DNA of 37,372 nt. Origin: a virus. The stretch lies in IMG/VR virus record IMGVR_UViG_3300046747_000284, positions 1 through 37,372 of that record; one strand, written 5' to 3'. This document shows positions 1-6,551 of this stretch, one piece after another. The translations under genes were made by a program, and so were the position numbers. The notes beneath the pieces were generated by a model. That model worked only from the letters and a program-made list of their open reading frames with translations. It had not been told where the DNA came from and made no database searches. Numbering within the stretch: the first letter of the stretch is position 1; each line of letters starts with the position of its first letter.

Positions 1-127
1 AGCAACGAGTTAGGACACGCATCGCACCACGCCTCCAAGGATGCCCTCAGGCGAGCCCGCCGGGGCACCGCGCCTCCGGGGCCAAGGACCGGCCTCGGGG
101 GCGGCAGGCGGGCCTGTGGCGCATCGG
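1..127. repeat. Terminal direct repeat, left copy
   Basis: These 127 bases are identical, base for base, to 37246-37372. An exact overlap of 127 is the largest k-mer size commonly used by de Bruijn graph assemblers, so it most likely marks closure of a circular assembly rather than a biological terminal repeat. The left copy opens with the last 13 bases (1-13) of the methyltransferase gene that runs off the right end. Confidence 0.95.
42..67 (+). terminator. GC-rich hairpin after the methyltransferase gene
   Basis: Arms TGCCC (42-46) and GGGCA (63-67) enclose a second stem, GGCG (50-53) with CGCC (58-61). On the circle it lies about 30 bases past the stop of the rightward methyltransferase gene. 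No T tract follows, so it is at best a weak or factor-dependent terminator. Confidence 0.3.
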
Positions 128-132
128 TGGAC

Positions 133-174
133 AAAAAAAGGGCCGGGGTCCCCCCGCGGGGTTCCCCGGCCCTT
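133..174 (-). terminator. Rho-independent terminator of the leftward operon
   Basis: Arms 138-148 and 164-174 form a perfect 11-bp stem (AAGGGCCGGGG with CCCCGGCCCTT). The intervening sequence contains a further CCCC/GGGG pairing. Read leftward, the stem is followed directly by a run of seven T (133-139 as A on the + strand). It lies 5 bases beyond the stop codon of the last leftward gene, so it should end the transcript that begins near 6198. Confidence 0.88.
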
Positions 175-178
175 GGTC

Positions 179-409
179 CTACCCCGCCGCGCTCCGCATC
201 GAGCGTTCCCGCGCGAGCGCGGCGCTCGCGTCGTCGCGCGACCGCTGCAGCGCCGAGATGGTCTCGGCGTTGATGCGCGCCGCGAGCACGGCATCGGCCC
301 GCGCACGCAAGTAGCCGTGCGCGAGTCGCTGCGCGCTGCGGTTCGCCCGCGCGTTCGCGAGCACGTCCACCGCCAGCTTCGTGAGCAGCTCGTGATTGAC
401 CGGCATCAT
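179..409 (-). CDS. Small hypothetical protein, last gene of leftward operon
   Basis: This is a 76-residue protein of unknown function. It starts at the ATG at 409, which overlaps the TGA of the upstream 309-residue gene (ATGA) and follows a GGAGG site 3 bases before. A second ATG directly follows and could also serve. The sequence is largely helical and rich in Ala and Arg (NHELLTKLAVDVLANARANR), with no cysteines, signal peptide or membrane segment. Translational coupling and the terminator just beyond its stop make it the final cistron of the operon. I do not recognise the family. Confidence 0.7.
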   Translation of the reverse strand: MMPVNHELLTKLAVDVLANARANRSAQRLAHGYLRARADAVLAARINAETISALQRSRDDASAALARERSMRSAAG

Positions 410-1335
410 GGCCTCCAGTGTTTGATGGCGTGGACGGGCTTCCAGTAGCTCGCGCCGCTGGGGATGAACACATCGTGCTCCTGCATCTCGAACGTCGAGC
501 GGCTAGTGCGGACCGCGAGCGTCGCCACGCCGCAGTCGCCAGCGCGGCGGAACCCGAAGCAGACGCAGCCCGCGATGAGCGTCGTCACCGGGTCGTCGTC
601 CACGCGAAGCAGCCACGTCAGCGGCACGACGATGGTGAGCACGACGTCCCCTGCCGCGAGCCAGCCGCGCGCGGTGTCGTACCTCTCGCCGGCCGCGTGG
701 ACCTTGATGCCCGGCGCGTGCGTCGCGTCGGCGATGCCGAAGATGACGTCGGTCGTGATGTCATCGTACATGCCGTCGCCGACGTCCTTGCGCTCGATGG
801 ACCGCGCCGTGCCGCGCAGCCCGTCCATGATGCGGTCGCGCACGCGCCGCGCGCGCCACTTGGCATCGAGCGGGCGCATCGTCGACGGCCGGAAGCTGTC
901 TTGGACCGCGTTCCGCATCGGCTTGGTCCGCTGCGTCGTCTTGAGGAGCACCGCCGCATCGCCGCGCCAGAACTCCGACGTCAGCACGCGGTCGATGAGG
1001 CCGAGGCAGCCGCAGGTCTGGTCGCCGAGCGCCCGCATCGTCCTGAGCGCCCGCAGCTCCTCGCGCGTGTGCCCGTGGAACGTGATGCGACCGCACGGCG
1101 TCACCGTGCAGGTATGGAGCGTGCCGCTGCACCGGACCTTCACGCGCACCGGCGGGGTGCTTCGGATGGTGGATGTGGACAGCGTGTCGATGCCGCGCCG
1201 GTTCGCGTACTCCTGCTGCAGGAGGGCGGGCAGCTTCCCCGCCCTCCACTGGTTCAGTTTGCGCTGCCGCGAGTAGTACCTCTTGGTGAGGACGCTGACG
1301 TCGGCTTGGCGGATTCGCGTTTCGAGCGTGGCCAT
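406..1335 (-). CDS. Hypothetical 309-aa protein downstream of the VWA gene
   Basis: The product is unknown. The start ATG at 1335 shares one base with the TGA of the VWA gene (TGATG) and is preceded by an AAGGAGG-like site, so it is translationally coupled. An in-frame upstream extension exists but lies inside the VWA gene and is not needed. The protein has a basic N-terminus, several cysteines (CSGTLHTCTV, CGCLG, CVCFG) and a hydrophobic stretch around residues 230-245 followed by acidic residues, which could be a beta core rather than a membrane helix. Its fixed place after the AAA+ and VWA genes suggests it is a partner or substrate of that pair. That is inference from position only. Confidence 0.75.
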   Translation of the reverse strand: MATLETRIRQADVSVLTKRYYSRQRKLNQWRAGKLPALLQQEYANRRGIDTLSTSTIRSTPPVRVKVRCSGTLHTCTVTPCGRITFHGHTREELRALRTMRALGDQTCGCLGLIDRVLTSEFWRGDAAVLLKTTQRTKPMRNAVQDSFRPSTMRPLDAKWRARRVRDRIMDGLRGTARSIERKDVGDGMYDDITTDVIFGIADATHAPGIKVHAAGERYDTARGWLAAGDVVLTIVVPLTWLLRVDDDPVTTLIAGCVCFGFRRAGDCGVATLAVRTSRSTFEMQEHDVFIPSGASYWKPVHAIKHWRP

Positions 1336-2936
1336 CACTTGGCCTCCTTCTTCGGCGGGTTCACACGGACCAGCGGACGGATGTGCGCTGGCACCTCGGC
1401 TTCTCCGACCACGCACGTAACCAGCCGTGCGCGGCGCGGCATCTCGTGCAGCGCCGGCCACGGCGTGTAGCCGTCGGTCACGAGCACGATGACGTCGAAC
1501 TTCCGTTCCTCGGCGGCCTTGATGCCGACACGCATGTCCGTGCCGCCGCCGCCCTTCATCAGCTTCTGCAGGTCGTCCTTCGTCTTGACCAGCACCCACG
1601 CCTGCACCGTCGCGTCGACCGCCGCGGCCCACGTCGCGCAGCCGGTCGCGAGCACCACCGCGCCGACCTCCGACAACGCTTCGTCGAACACCGTGCGGCC
1701 GCTGCGACCTGCTGCCTGCATCGAGCCGGATGCGTCGATGACGATGCCGACCTTCGGCACCGGCGATGCGTGCCCGGGCAGGATGGGTGCGTCGTCGCCG
1801 AACACCTGCTCGATGGCGATGCGCCGCCGCGACGGGCGTCCGTACTTCTGCTCGATGCGACCGCGGACGTAGGCGACCGCGTTCCGCACGAGCGGCGCGA
1901 GCACCTTCTGCCACGGCACCTCGCTCGGTGCGAGCTGCGCCTTCGCCCACTGCTCGAACGCGCCGGGCACCGTGCCCTTCCCGTAGTCCTTCATCAGCCG
2001 CTTCATCTCCGGCGTCGGCTCGAGCGTGTCGTGCGCGACCTGCCGGCGTGCGATGTCGGTCGTCGATTCCGACGCGCCCTTCGGCATGTCGTCCTCGGCG
2101 ATGTCGTCCTCTAGCTCGTGCTTGTGACCCGAGCAGCCCCCGCACATCCCTTCGAACGGTCGAGGCGCTTCCGGTTTCTCGTCAGCGCCGTCAGCATCCG
2201 GCTCATCAGCCGGCGCGCTCTCAGCGGCGGGGTCGTCGAGCGGAGAAGCGTCCGCATCGCTTGCGCCGTCTGCAGGTCCATCACCGTCGCCATCCGTCTG
2301 CCCATCGTCGTCGGCAGCACCAGCTTCGGAATCCGTGTCGCTCCCATCGGCCTGCTCCTTGTCGTTGTCCTTCGTCGGCTGCTGCATCCCCGGCATGCCC
2401 GGCTGCGGCTGCGGCTTCTGCTTCAACGCCTCGGCGCGCGCGAACAGCTCGTCCGCGTACTCCTCGGCCAGCTTGCCCTCCTGCAAGCCGAACGTTGCTG
2501 GGAACAGCGGCTTGAACCCGGGCGGGAACACGAAGCCCGAGGCGATGACCGTCGGATTGATGACGATGTCGGTCACGCAGTTCCACATGAACGCGACGCC
2601 GCGCCCGAGCAGCGGATGCAGCTTCGCGAGCCACGGCTGGAGCGCGTGGTATCGCGCGCTCTCGCGTTCGACGAACTCGTTGCCGCGGCGCAGGTCCTCG
2701 CGCAGCGGATGCTGCACCTCGTGCGCGAGGAACGTCGAGCAGTAGTCCGTGCCCCACTTCGTCACCAGCGCCGGGTCGAAGTGGACGCGCAGCTTCTGGT
2801 CGACGAAGAACGTCCCCGCGCCCGGATGTTCGACGGGCTCCAGCTTGAACAGCATCTTCATGAAGTACGGCAGCTTCCGGTAGACGCCCATGCGAGCGGC
2901 GCACACCATGTCGAACGCCGAAAGGTCTCTGCTCAT
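1335..2936 (-). CDS. VWA / DUF2201-type metallopeptidase-like protein
   Basis: A 533-residue protein with the layout of the DUF2201 family. An N-terminal zinc-peptidase-like domain carries HEVQH at residues 72-76 (HExxH). A long acidic, low-complexity linker spans roughly residues 195-270. A C-terminal VWA-like domain holds a MIDAS motif DASGS at 401-405, with a later VTDGY. Proteins of this type work with MoxR-type AAA+ ATPases, and one such gene lies two genes upstream. Known pairs of this general kind (RavA/ViaA, NorQ/NorD, CobS/CobT) remodel or metallate target complexes, but the substrate here is unknown. The ATG at 2936 is chosen because AAGGAGG precedes it and the longer reading frame overlaps the upstream gene. 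Whether HEVQH is catalytic is not shown. Confidence 0.85.
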   Translation of the reverse strand: MSRDLSAFDMVCAARMGVYRKLPYFMKMLFKLEPVEHPGAGTFFVDQKLRVHFDPALVTKWGTDYCSTFLAHEVQHPLREDLRRGNEFVERESARYHALQPWLAKLHPLLGRGVAFMWNCVTDIVINPTVIASGFVFPPGFKPLFPATFGLQEGKLAEEYADELFARAEALKQKPQPQPGMPGMQQPTKDNDKEQADGSDTDSEAGAADDDGQTDGDGDGPADGASDADASPLDDPAAESAPADEPDADGADEKPEAPRPFEGMCGGCSGHKHELEDDIAEDDMPKGASESTTDIARRQVAHDTLEPTPEMKRLMKDYGKGTVPGAFEQWAKAQLAPSEVPWQKVLAPLVRNAVAYVRGRIEQKYGRPSRRRIAIEQVFGDDAPILPGHASPVPKVGIVIDASGSMQAAGRSGRTVFDEALSEVGAVVLATGCATWAAAVDATVQAWVLVKTKDDLQKLMKGGGGTDMRVGIKAAEERKFDVIVLVTDGYTPWPALHEMPRRARLVTCVVGEAEVPAHIRPLVRVNPPKKEAK

Positions 2937-2965
2937 CGTCTGGCCTCCTTGATGGCCTCGGGGAA

Positions 2966-3541
2966 CTACACCGCGAGCGCGGTGATGCCGCTCGCCTCGT
3001 TCTGCATGGCGAAGAACATCGCCGACTTCGCCTTGATGCTCTGGCGCAGCGCATCCGACAGCGCGCCGATGTCGCCGGTGATGTCGAAGTGCAGCGCGCC
3101 CTCCTCGACCGCATCCGCAATCTGCTTCGCGCGGTACAGCGAGGCGTAGGCGTAGGCCTTCGTCTCCTTCAGGTGCTTCTCGCGCTCGGGCGTTCCGGTG
3201 CCGAGCGCCTTCGCGGCGTCGAGCCGCTTGCGGACCTCCGCGACCACCGCGTCGACGAACGCCCGCGTCTCGTCGAGGTCCTTCGTCATGTATTGCTTCG
3301 CCAGCGCGACGACCTTCTCCTCCTCGTGCTCGGCGAACTCGACGACGCCGGGCTTCGCGCCCTTCTCCGTCCACTCCTTCAGCGGGACGAGCGCGACGTG
3401 CTTCATCGGCAGCACCCACACCGACTTGTTCCAGCGGAAGCCGAGCCGGCGCAGGAACATCGACGGGTTCGGCATCTTGACCTCGCTGGGGATGTCGTAG
3501 CACAGCACCGCGTACTTCTGAGTTCCATCGTGGAGCGTCAT
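2966..3541 (-). CDS. Hypothetical protein with Cas2/PaaX-like N-terminus
   Basis: A 191-residue protein placed between the AAA+ and VWA genes. Residues about 8-50 read YAVLCYDIPSE, then FLRRLGFRWNKSVWVLP. This matches the beta1 strand, conserved Asp, helix and 'GF..xSVW' second strand of the Cas2 / PaaX middle-domain ferredoxin fold. The rest (about 60-191) is helical, Lys/Glu/Ala-rich and unlike Cas2. No Cas1 or CRISPR repeats are present, so a role in spacer acquisition is not implied. An RNA- or DNA-binding or oligomerising role within the AAA+/VWA module is possible. The start at 3541 follows AGGAGG and sits 10 bases after the ATPase stop. The fold match was made by eye. Confidence 0.75.
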   Translation of the reverse strand: MTLHDGTQKYAVLCYDIPSEVKMPNPSMFLRRLGFRWNKSVWVLPMKHVALVPLKEWTEKGAKPGVVEFAEHEEEKVVALAKQYMTKDLDETRAFVDAVVAEVRKRLDAAKALGTGTPEREKHLKETKAYAYASLYRAKQIADAVEEGALHFDITGDIGALSDALRQSIKAKSAMFFAMQNEASGITALAV

Positions 3542-3551
3542 GGCGTTCCTC

Positions 3552-4736
3552 CTAGTTCTTCGACGCGGTCGTGAAGCCCGCGGCGCGGATGATGGGTGCA
3601 AGCACCTCGTTGATGAACTTCTGGTACGTGGCGAGCAGCGCGCCCTTCGGACGATTGATGGCGAGCGTCTGACCGCCGAGCGCCAGCACCGTCTTGTCCG
3701 ACGCCGTCTCGCTGATGGCGACGAGCGCGTTCATCGCAGCGTTCCACCGCGCCGTCTTGTCGCCGTCCTTCATCGCCGCGGTGCGGTCCTTGTCGACCGC
3801 CGCGAGCGCGAGCTGCGTCACCGCTGCGAACGTCCGGTCCGGGCGCTTCGCGTCGTGCTTGAAGTGGTGCGGGTCCTTCAGCCAGTCCTCGGGGTCCGGC
3901 AGGTCGCTGTCGGTGTAGAACGCCATGAACTCCAGCGCCTGCGCCGGCCCGACGAGTCCTTCGCCGATGGTCTGCATCGCTTCGACGTCGCCGAAGATGT
4001 GGCACGTCGCTGCGACGCGGATGAACGCTTCCCACGACCGCGGCGTCGCCCACGCGAGCGGCGACCGCGCGAGGATGCGCTCGTCCTTCTCCGGGTCCTC
4101 GTCGAGCACGCCGCGCCGATGCATGAAGCCGGCGTAGACCGCGCTCGTGTACCGGAACGCTTCGTCCTCCTGCTCGGGCGTCGGCTTCTCGGGCAGCTCC
4201 AACGGCGTGTCGCGACCGCCGCCGGTGATGAACGACGCGTGCTCCATCGCCGTGACCTTCAGCCACGGCAGCCAGCAGATGCGGTTCCCCATCGGCAGCG
4301 AGATTTCCTGTGCGTCCGCAGCCGACGACGTCGGGTTCATCGCACCGCCCATGCGAACGTGCGGGCCGAGCACGTAGTCGCCGCAGCGGCGCGTGTGGAT
4401 GAAGCGCAGCATCGCGCTCTGCGTCGACCGCGGGACGTTCGACAGCTCGTCGAGATTGATGATGGCGCGCGGTGCTGCGTTCGCCTCCTTGAGCGCCGCC
4501 ATCATCTCGAGCCGCAGACCCTTCTCGCGGTCGGCCCACGGCATCCCGTTGAAGTCCTCGGCCCCCATCTGCGCGGGGGCGAGGTCCAAGTAGAACGCGT
4601 CGAGCGCGCGCGCGACCGATTCGAACAGCGCTGACTTGCCGCCGCCCGGTGCGCCGGTGAACACCGGCATTACGTTCGTCTTGGGCGTCGAGAGGACGTA
4701 CCAGAGCAGCCGTGCGTTGCGTGCGAAGTTGTTCAT
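3552..4736 (-). CDS. MoxR-type AAA+ ATPase
   Basis: A 394-residue AAA+ ATPase. The Walker A is GAPGGGKS at residues 28-35, the Walker B is IINLDE at 92-97, and a polar sensor-1 region (GGAMNPTSS) follows. The sequence 'LDELSNVPRSTQSAMLRFIH' is typical of the MoxR / dynein-like branch that partners with VWA proteins. The C-terminal half contains the helical lid and a long family-specific tail ending with a helical segment. With the VWA protein encoded downstream it should form an ATP-driven remodelling complex in the cytoplasm. The start at 4736 has a GAGGG site upstream. All core motifs look intact, so the enzyme is probably active. Confidence 0.88.
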   Translation of the reverse strand: MNNFARNARLLWYVLSTPKTNVMPVFTGAPGGGKSALFESVARALDAFYLDLAPAQMGAEDFNGMPWADREKGLRLEMMAALKEANAAPRAIINLDELSNVPRSTQSAMLRFIHTRRCGDYVLGPHVRMGGAMNPTSSAADAQEISLPMGNRICWLPWLKVTAMEHASFITGGGRDTPLELPEKPTPEQEDEAFRYTSAVYAGFMHRRGVLDEDPEKDERILARSPLAWATPRSWEAFIRVAATCHIFGDVEAMQTIGEGLVGPAQALEFMAFYTDSDLPDPEDWLKDPHHFKHDAKRPDRTFAAVTQLALAAVDKDRTAAMKDGDKTARWNAAMNALVAISETASDKTVLALGGQTLAINRPKGALLATYQKFINEVLAPIIRAAGFTTASKN

Positions 4737-4755
4737 GATTCCCTCGTGGAATGGT

Positions 4756-4780
4756 GGGGCGCGGCGCGATGCCGCGCCCC
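4756..4780 (-). other. Perfect GC hairpin upstream of the AAA+ gene
   Basis: GGGGCGCGGC (4756-4765) and GCCGCGCCCC (4771-4780) form a perfect 10-bp stem with a 5-base loop. It lies in the 50-base gap between the 72-residue gene and the AAA+ ATPase start. There is no T tract on the leftward strand, so it may be a processing or stability element, or a partial attenuator, that adjusts expression of the downstream ATPase block. Confidence 0.6.
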
Positions 4781-4786
4781 GGTGGG

Positions 4787-5005
4787 TCAGCCCTTCGCGG
4801 CGCGCTTCGCTGCGCGCGCCAGCTTCCGTTCCTTCTTCAGGTCGTCGGCGGCGATGAGCACCGCCTTCAACCAGAGGTGTCGCAGGCTCGCCGCGTAGAC
4901 CTTGCGGCGGTGCTTCTCGCGGAACTCGACGATGCCGCTCGGATAGAACGTCGCGACGATGAGCCGGCGTTCGCCGAGGTCGTAGATGCGCTTCACCGGC
5001 TTCAC
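4787..5005 (-). CDS. Small basic hypothetical protein
   Basis: A 72-residue protein of unknown function. The chosen start is GTG at 5005, which overlaps the TGA of the upstream gene (GTGTGA) and is placed just after AGGAGGT. The longer frame upstream is a shadow of the preceding gene. The N-terminal half alternates strand-forming residues (RRLIVATFYPSGIVEFREK) and the C-terminus is a Lys/Arg/Ala-rich helix, suggesting nucleic-acid contact. It belongs to the leftward operon just before the AAA+ gene. Confidence 0.7.
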   Translation of the reverse strand: MKPVKRIYDLGERRLIVATFYPSGIVEFREKHRRKVYAASLRHLWLKAVLIAADDLKKERKLARAAKRAAKG

Positions 5006-5205
5006 ACCACCTCCTGCTTGAACGCGCGCACCGCCTGCGCGAACACGCGCCGCGTGTCCTCGCCGCGGGCCAGCTCGATGCGCTGCCCGGCCTCCCAGTA
5101 GCCGAGCGCCCACACGTTCTTCCTGATGAACCAGCCGACTGCCTTGCGCGGCGCGACGACCTTCCGCAGCGCCTTCACGCTGTCGTGATGCTGGAGCTTC
5201 GCCAT
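5002..5205 (-). CDS. Small hypothetical protein
   Basis: A 67-residue basic protein (MAKLQHHDSVKALRKVVAPR...) of unknown family. Its ATG at 5205 shares a base with the TAA stop of the upstream gene (TAATG), so it is translationally coupled. It has a Trp-containing central region (VGWFIRKNVWALGYWEAG) and no membrane segment. Its role is unknown. Confidence 0.65.
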   Translation of the reverse strand: MAKLQHHDSVKALRKVVAPRKAVGWFIRKNVWALGYWEAGQRIELARGEDTRRVFAQAVRAFKQEVV

Positions 5206-5402
5206 TACCGCGCCTCCTCCTCGGCGAACAGCTCGAAGTCGGTCGACAGGTTGGCGACCAACGCGCTCAGCTTGAACGCGTCGCTCTGGAGCCAGCAGTC
5301 CTTGCCCAGCCCAACGGTGAGGCTCGATGCGTTCATCAGTTCCTTCTCGGCGCGCTTCAGCGCAGCGATGGCCTTCACGATTTTGCGGTCCAGCTTCTTC
5401 AT
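5205..5402 (-). CDS. Small helical hypothetical protein
   Basis: A 65-residue protein of unknown function. It starts at the ATG at 5402 after an AAGGAG site (spacing about 8), and the longer upstream frame has no support. The N-terminus is a Lys-rich amphipathic helix (MKKLDRKIVKAIAALKRAEK) and the C-terminus is acidic (FELFAEEEAR). It is the second cistron of the leftward operon. Confidence 0.65.
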   Translation of the reverse strand: MKKLDRKIVKAIAALKRAEKELMNASSLTVGLGKDCWLQSDAFKLSALVANLSTDFELFAEEEAR

Positions 5403-5443
5403 GGCCTTGGCTCCTTCGTCGTGGAGATGAGCTGCAGCGAGCG

Positions 5444-5701
5444 TCAGTACTCGATGACCTTCGCGACCGGCGCGCACGACTCGACGTTCATCCTGAGCGA
5501 CCAATCTTCGGCGGCGTATGCGCCGGCGCGAGTCGTCGGGAACGTGATGTCGAGTTTGGTCGAGCCCATGTTCTTTGAACCGTCGAGCTGCTTGAGTCGC
5601 TCGGTGCGGTACGTCTCGAAGAACTTGCCGCATGGCGATGCGGCGAACCCGTAGATGAAGAACGTCGTGCCGACTGGGATAGATAGGCGGGTGCGGGCCA
5701 T
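5444..5701 (-). CDS. Hypothetical protein, first gene of the leftward operon
   Basis: An 85-residue protein that starts at the ATG at 5701 after a GGAGG site. It is probably beta-rich (LSIPVGTTFFIYGF, STKLDITFPTTRAG) with two cysteines. I do not recognise a family. It is the first open frame after the roughly 490-nt leader, so any control exerted by that leader would act on this gene first. Confidence 0.7.
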   Translation of the reverse strand: MARTRLSIPVGTTFFIYGFAASPCGKFFETYRTERLKQLDGSKNMGSTKLDITFPTTRAGAYAAEDWSLRMNVESCAPVAKVIEY

Positions 5702-6198
5702 CGTGGGCCTCCATGTAATGGGCTGCGTTCGCTTCGCGCGCGCCCCCTTCTAATGGGGCGCGATTGCCTGCCTGCGCCGCGCGCGGGCGTTCGTCGGGCA
5801 TCCGCTCATCCGGGTTCCTCGCCCGGCGTCGTCATCGCGTGCCCGCGTCGTGCTGCGCGCGGTCCTTCTGATGGGCGTCTCAGTCGCTCATCGTCTCCGT
5901 TCGTTCCGACGCGTCCCTCGCCGCCCGCGCGCTGCTGCGGTCGGTGCATCCGCACCCTCGCCTCGCGGCGATGGTCTGCGGTGCTGCGATGGTCGCGCTC
6001 GATGTTGTCCCTGCCGCATGGCATCGGGGACGCCCACGAGTCGCGTGCATCGCTTCGGGCTTGCGCGTCGTATGTCCTGCTGTCGGGGTCGCTGCGCCGT
6101 CCCGCCCCTCACTGCGGCGTGCATTGGGTTGGCCTCGCGTTGCCCTTCGGCTCCGGGTTCTCCCGGGTCGCCGACCGCCCGGGGCACTTTCACGGCTG
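5702..6198 (-). ncRNA. Candidate structured leader / non-coding RNA
   Basis: The region lies between a sigma70-like leftward promoter and the first leftward gene and has no convincing gene. Over 5761-6180 I count 23 A and 94 T on the + strand, so the leftward transcript would be about 22% A and 5.5% U. Hairpins readable on the - strand include: 6166-6153 (CCGGG-AGAA-CCCGG); 6031-6007 (GUCCC/GGGAC around UGCC-AUGC-GGCA); 5971-5958 (UCGCC with GNRA loop GCGA); 5956-5943 (GGUGC-GGAU-GCACC); 5826-5810 (CCGGG/CCCGG); and 5762-5739 (8-bp stem, 8-base loop). GC-rich stems with A-rich loops suggest a functional RNA. No known riboswitch or large ncRNA class was recognised. It could be a cis-acting leader, a processed RNA, or just degenerate sequence. 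Confidence 0.5.
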
Positions 6199-6204
6199 CA
6201 TGTA

Positions 6205-6233
6205 ATGTAAGGCATGCGCGCCTGCGCAGTCAA
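6205..6233 (-). promoter_or_regulatory. Leftward sigma70-type promoter
   Basis: On the - strand, TTGACT (6233-6228) matches the -35 consensus in five of six bases. It is followed after exactly 17 bases by TTACAT (6210-6205) as the -10; TACATT with an 18-base spacer is also possible. The predicted start is near 6198, about 495 bases before the first leftward gene. This is the best promoter I can find in the window and should drive the nine-gene leftward operon. Confidence 0.7.
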
Positions 6234-6551
6234 CGGCTTGGACGTGGGCGTAAATGGCACCTCCGGAGGCCCTTCCCGGGCGCTTGCCGAGCGGCCGAAA
6301 CGAATCACGAACCGAGAGCAGCTCGCGCAGGCTGGCATCGGGCTAACTCGGACACGACGAACCTGCTGGGTGCGCGGGCGCGCCACTCAGCGTATCGGTC
6401 TCACGCCAGTCGCGACATCGCGCCGTTCTAAGTTCGATGCGGTCGATGAATCTCGCGCGGCACCCGCCTATGCTCTTGCGCGCCATTGTTCGTGCGGTCA
6501 CGATGCCACCACACGCGGTGCATCGTGCATCGCGAGAACCGGAGGGCTGCG
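6234..6551. other. Divergent intergenic region, right part
   Basis: No gene is supported here. It must hold the start signals for the rightward early genes, but I find no convincing -35/-10 pair; TATGCT at 6469-6474 is a possible -10 with no matching -35. A 10-bp palindrome CCTCCGGAGG lies at 6260-6269, about 62-72 bases upstream of the predicted leftward start, and could be a regulator site. The last 15 bases contain the GGAGGG ribosome site of the next gene. Confidence 0.5.

Noticed and set aside
406-2145. 579-codon single gene on the - strand
   Set aside because: Only the part from ATG 1335 is supported; the upstream portion is an out-of-frame shadow of the VWA gene.
2966-3541. CRISPR-Cas adaptation module suggested by the Cas2-like protein
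   Set aside because: No Cas1, no other Cas genes and no regularly spaced repeats occur in the window.
5705-5745. Second leftward promoter using the left CATTACATG copy
   Set aside because: The -10-like bases exist but the sequence 17 bases upstream is GC-only and does not resemble a -35.
5880-6386. Long - strand open frames (up to 168 codons) in the divergent region
   Set aside because: They are Arg/Pro/Gly-rich and have no family resemblance or ribosome sites. Third-position GC is about two thirds in the GTG 6193 frame against roughly 90% in real genes here. Stop codons are rare by chance at this GC content.
6443-6474. Rightward promoter with -10 TATGCT
   Set aside because: No -35-like hexamer at 15 to 19 bases upstream; too weak to annotate.
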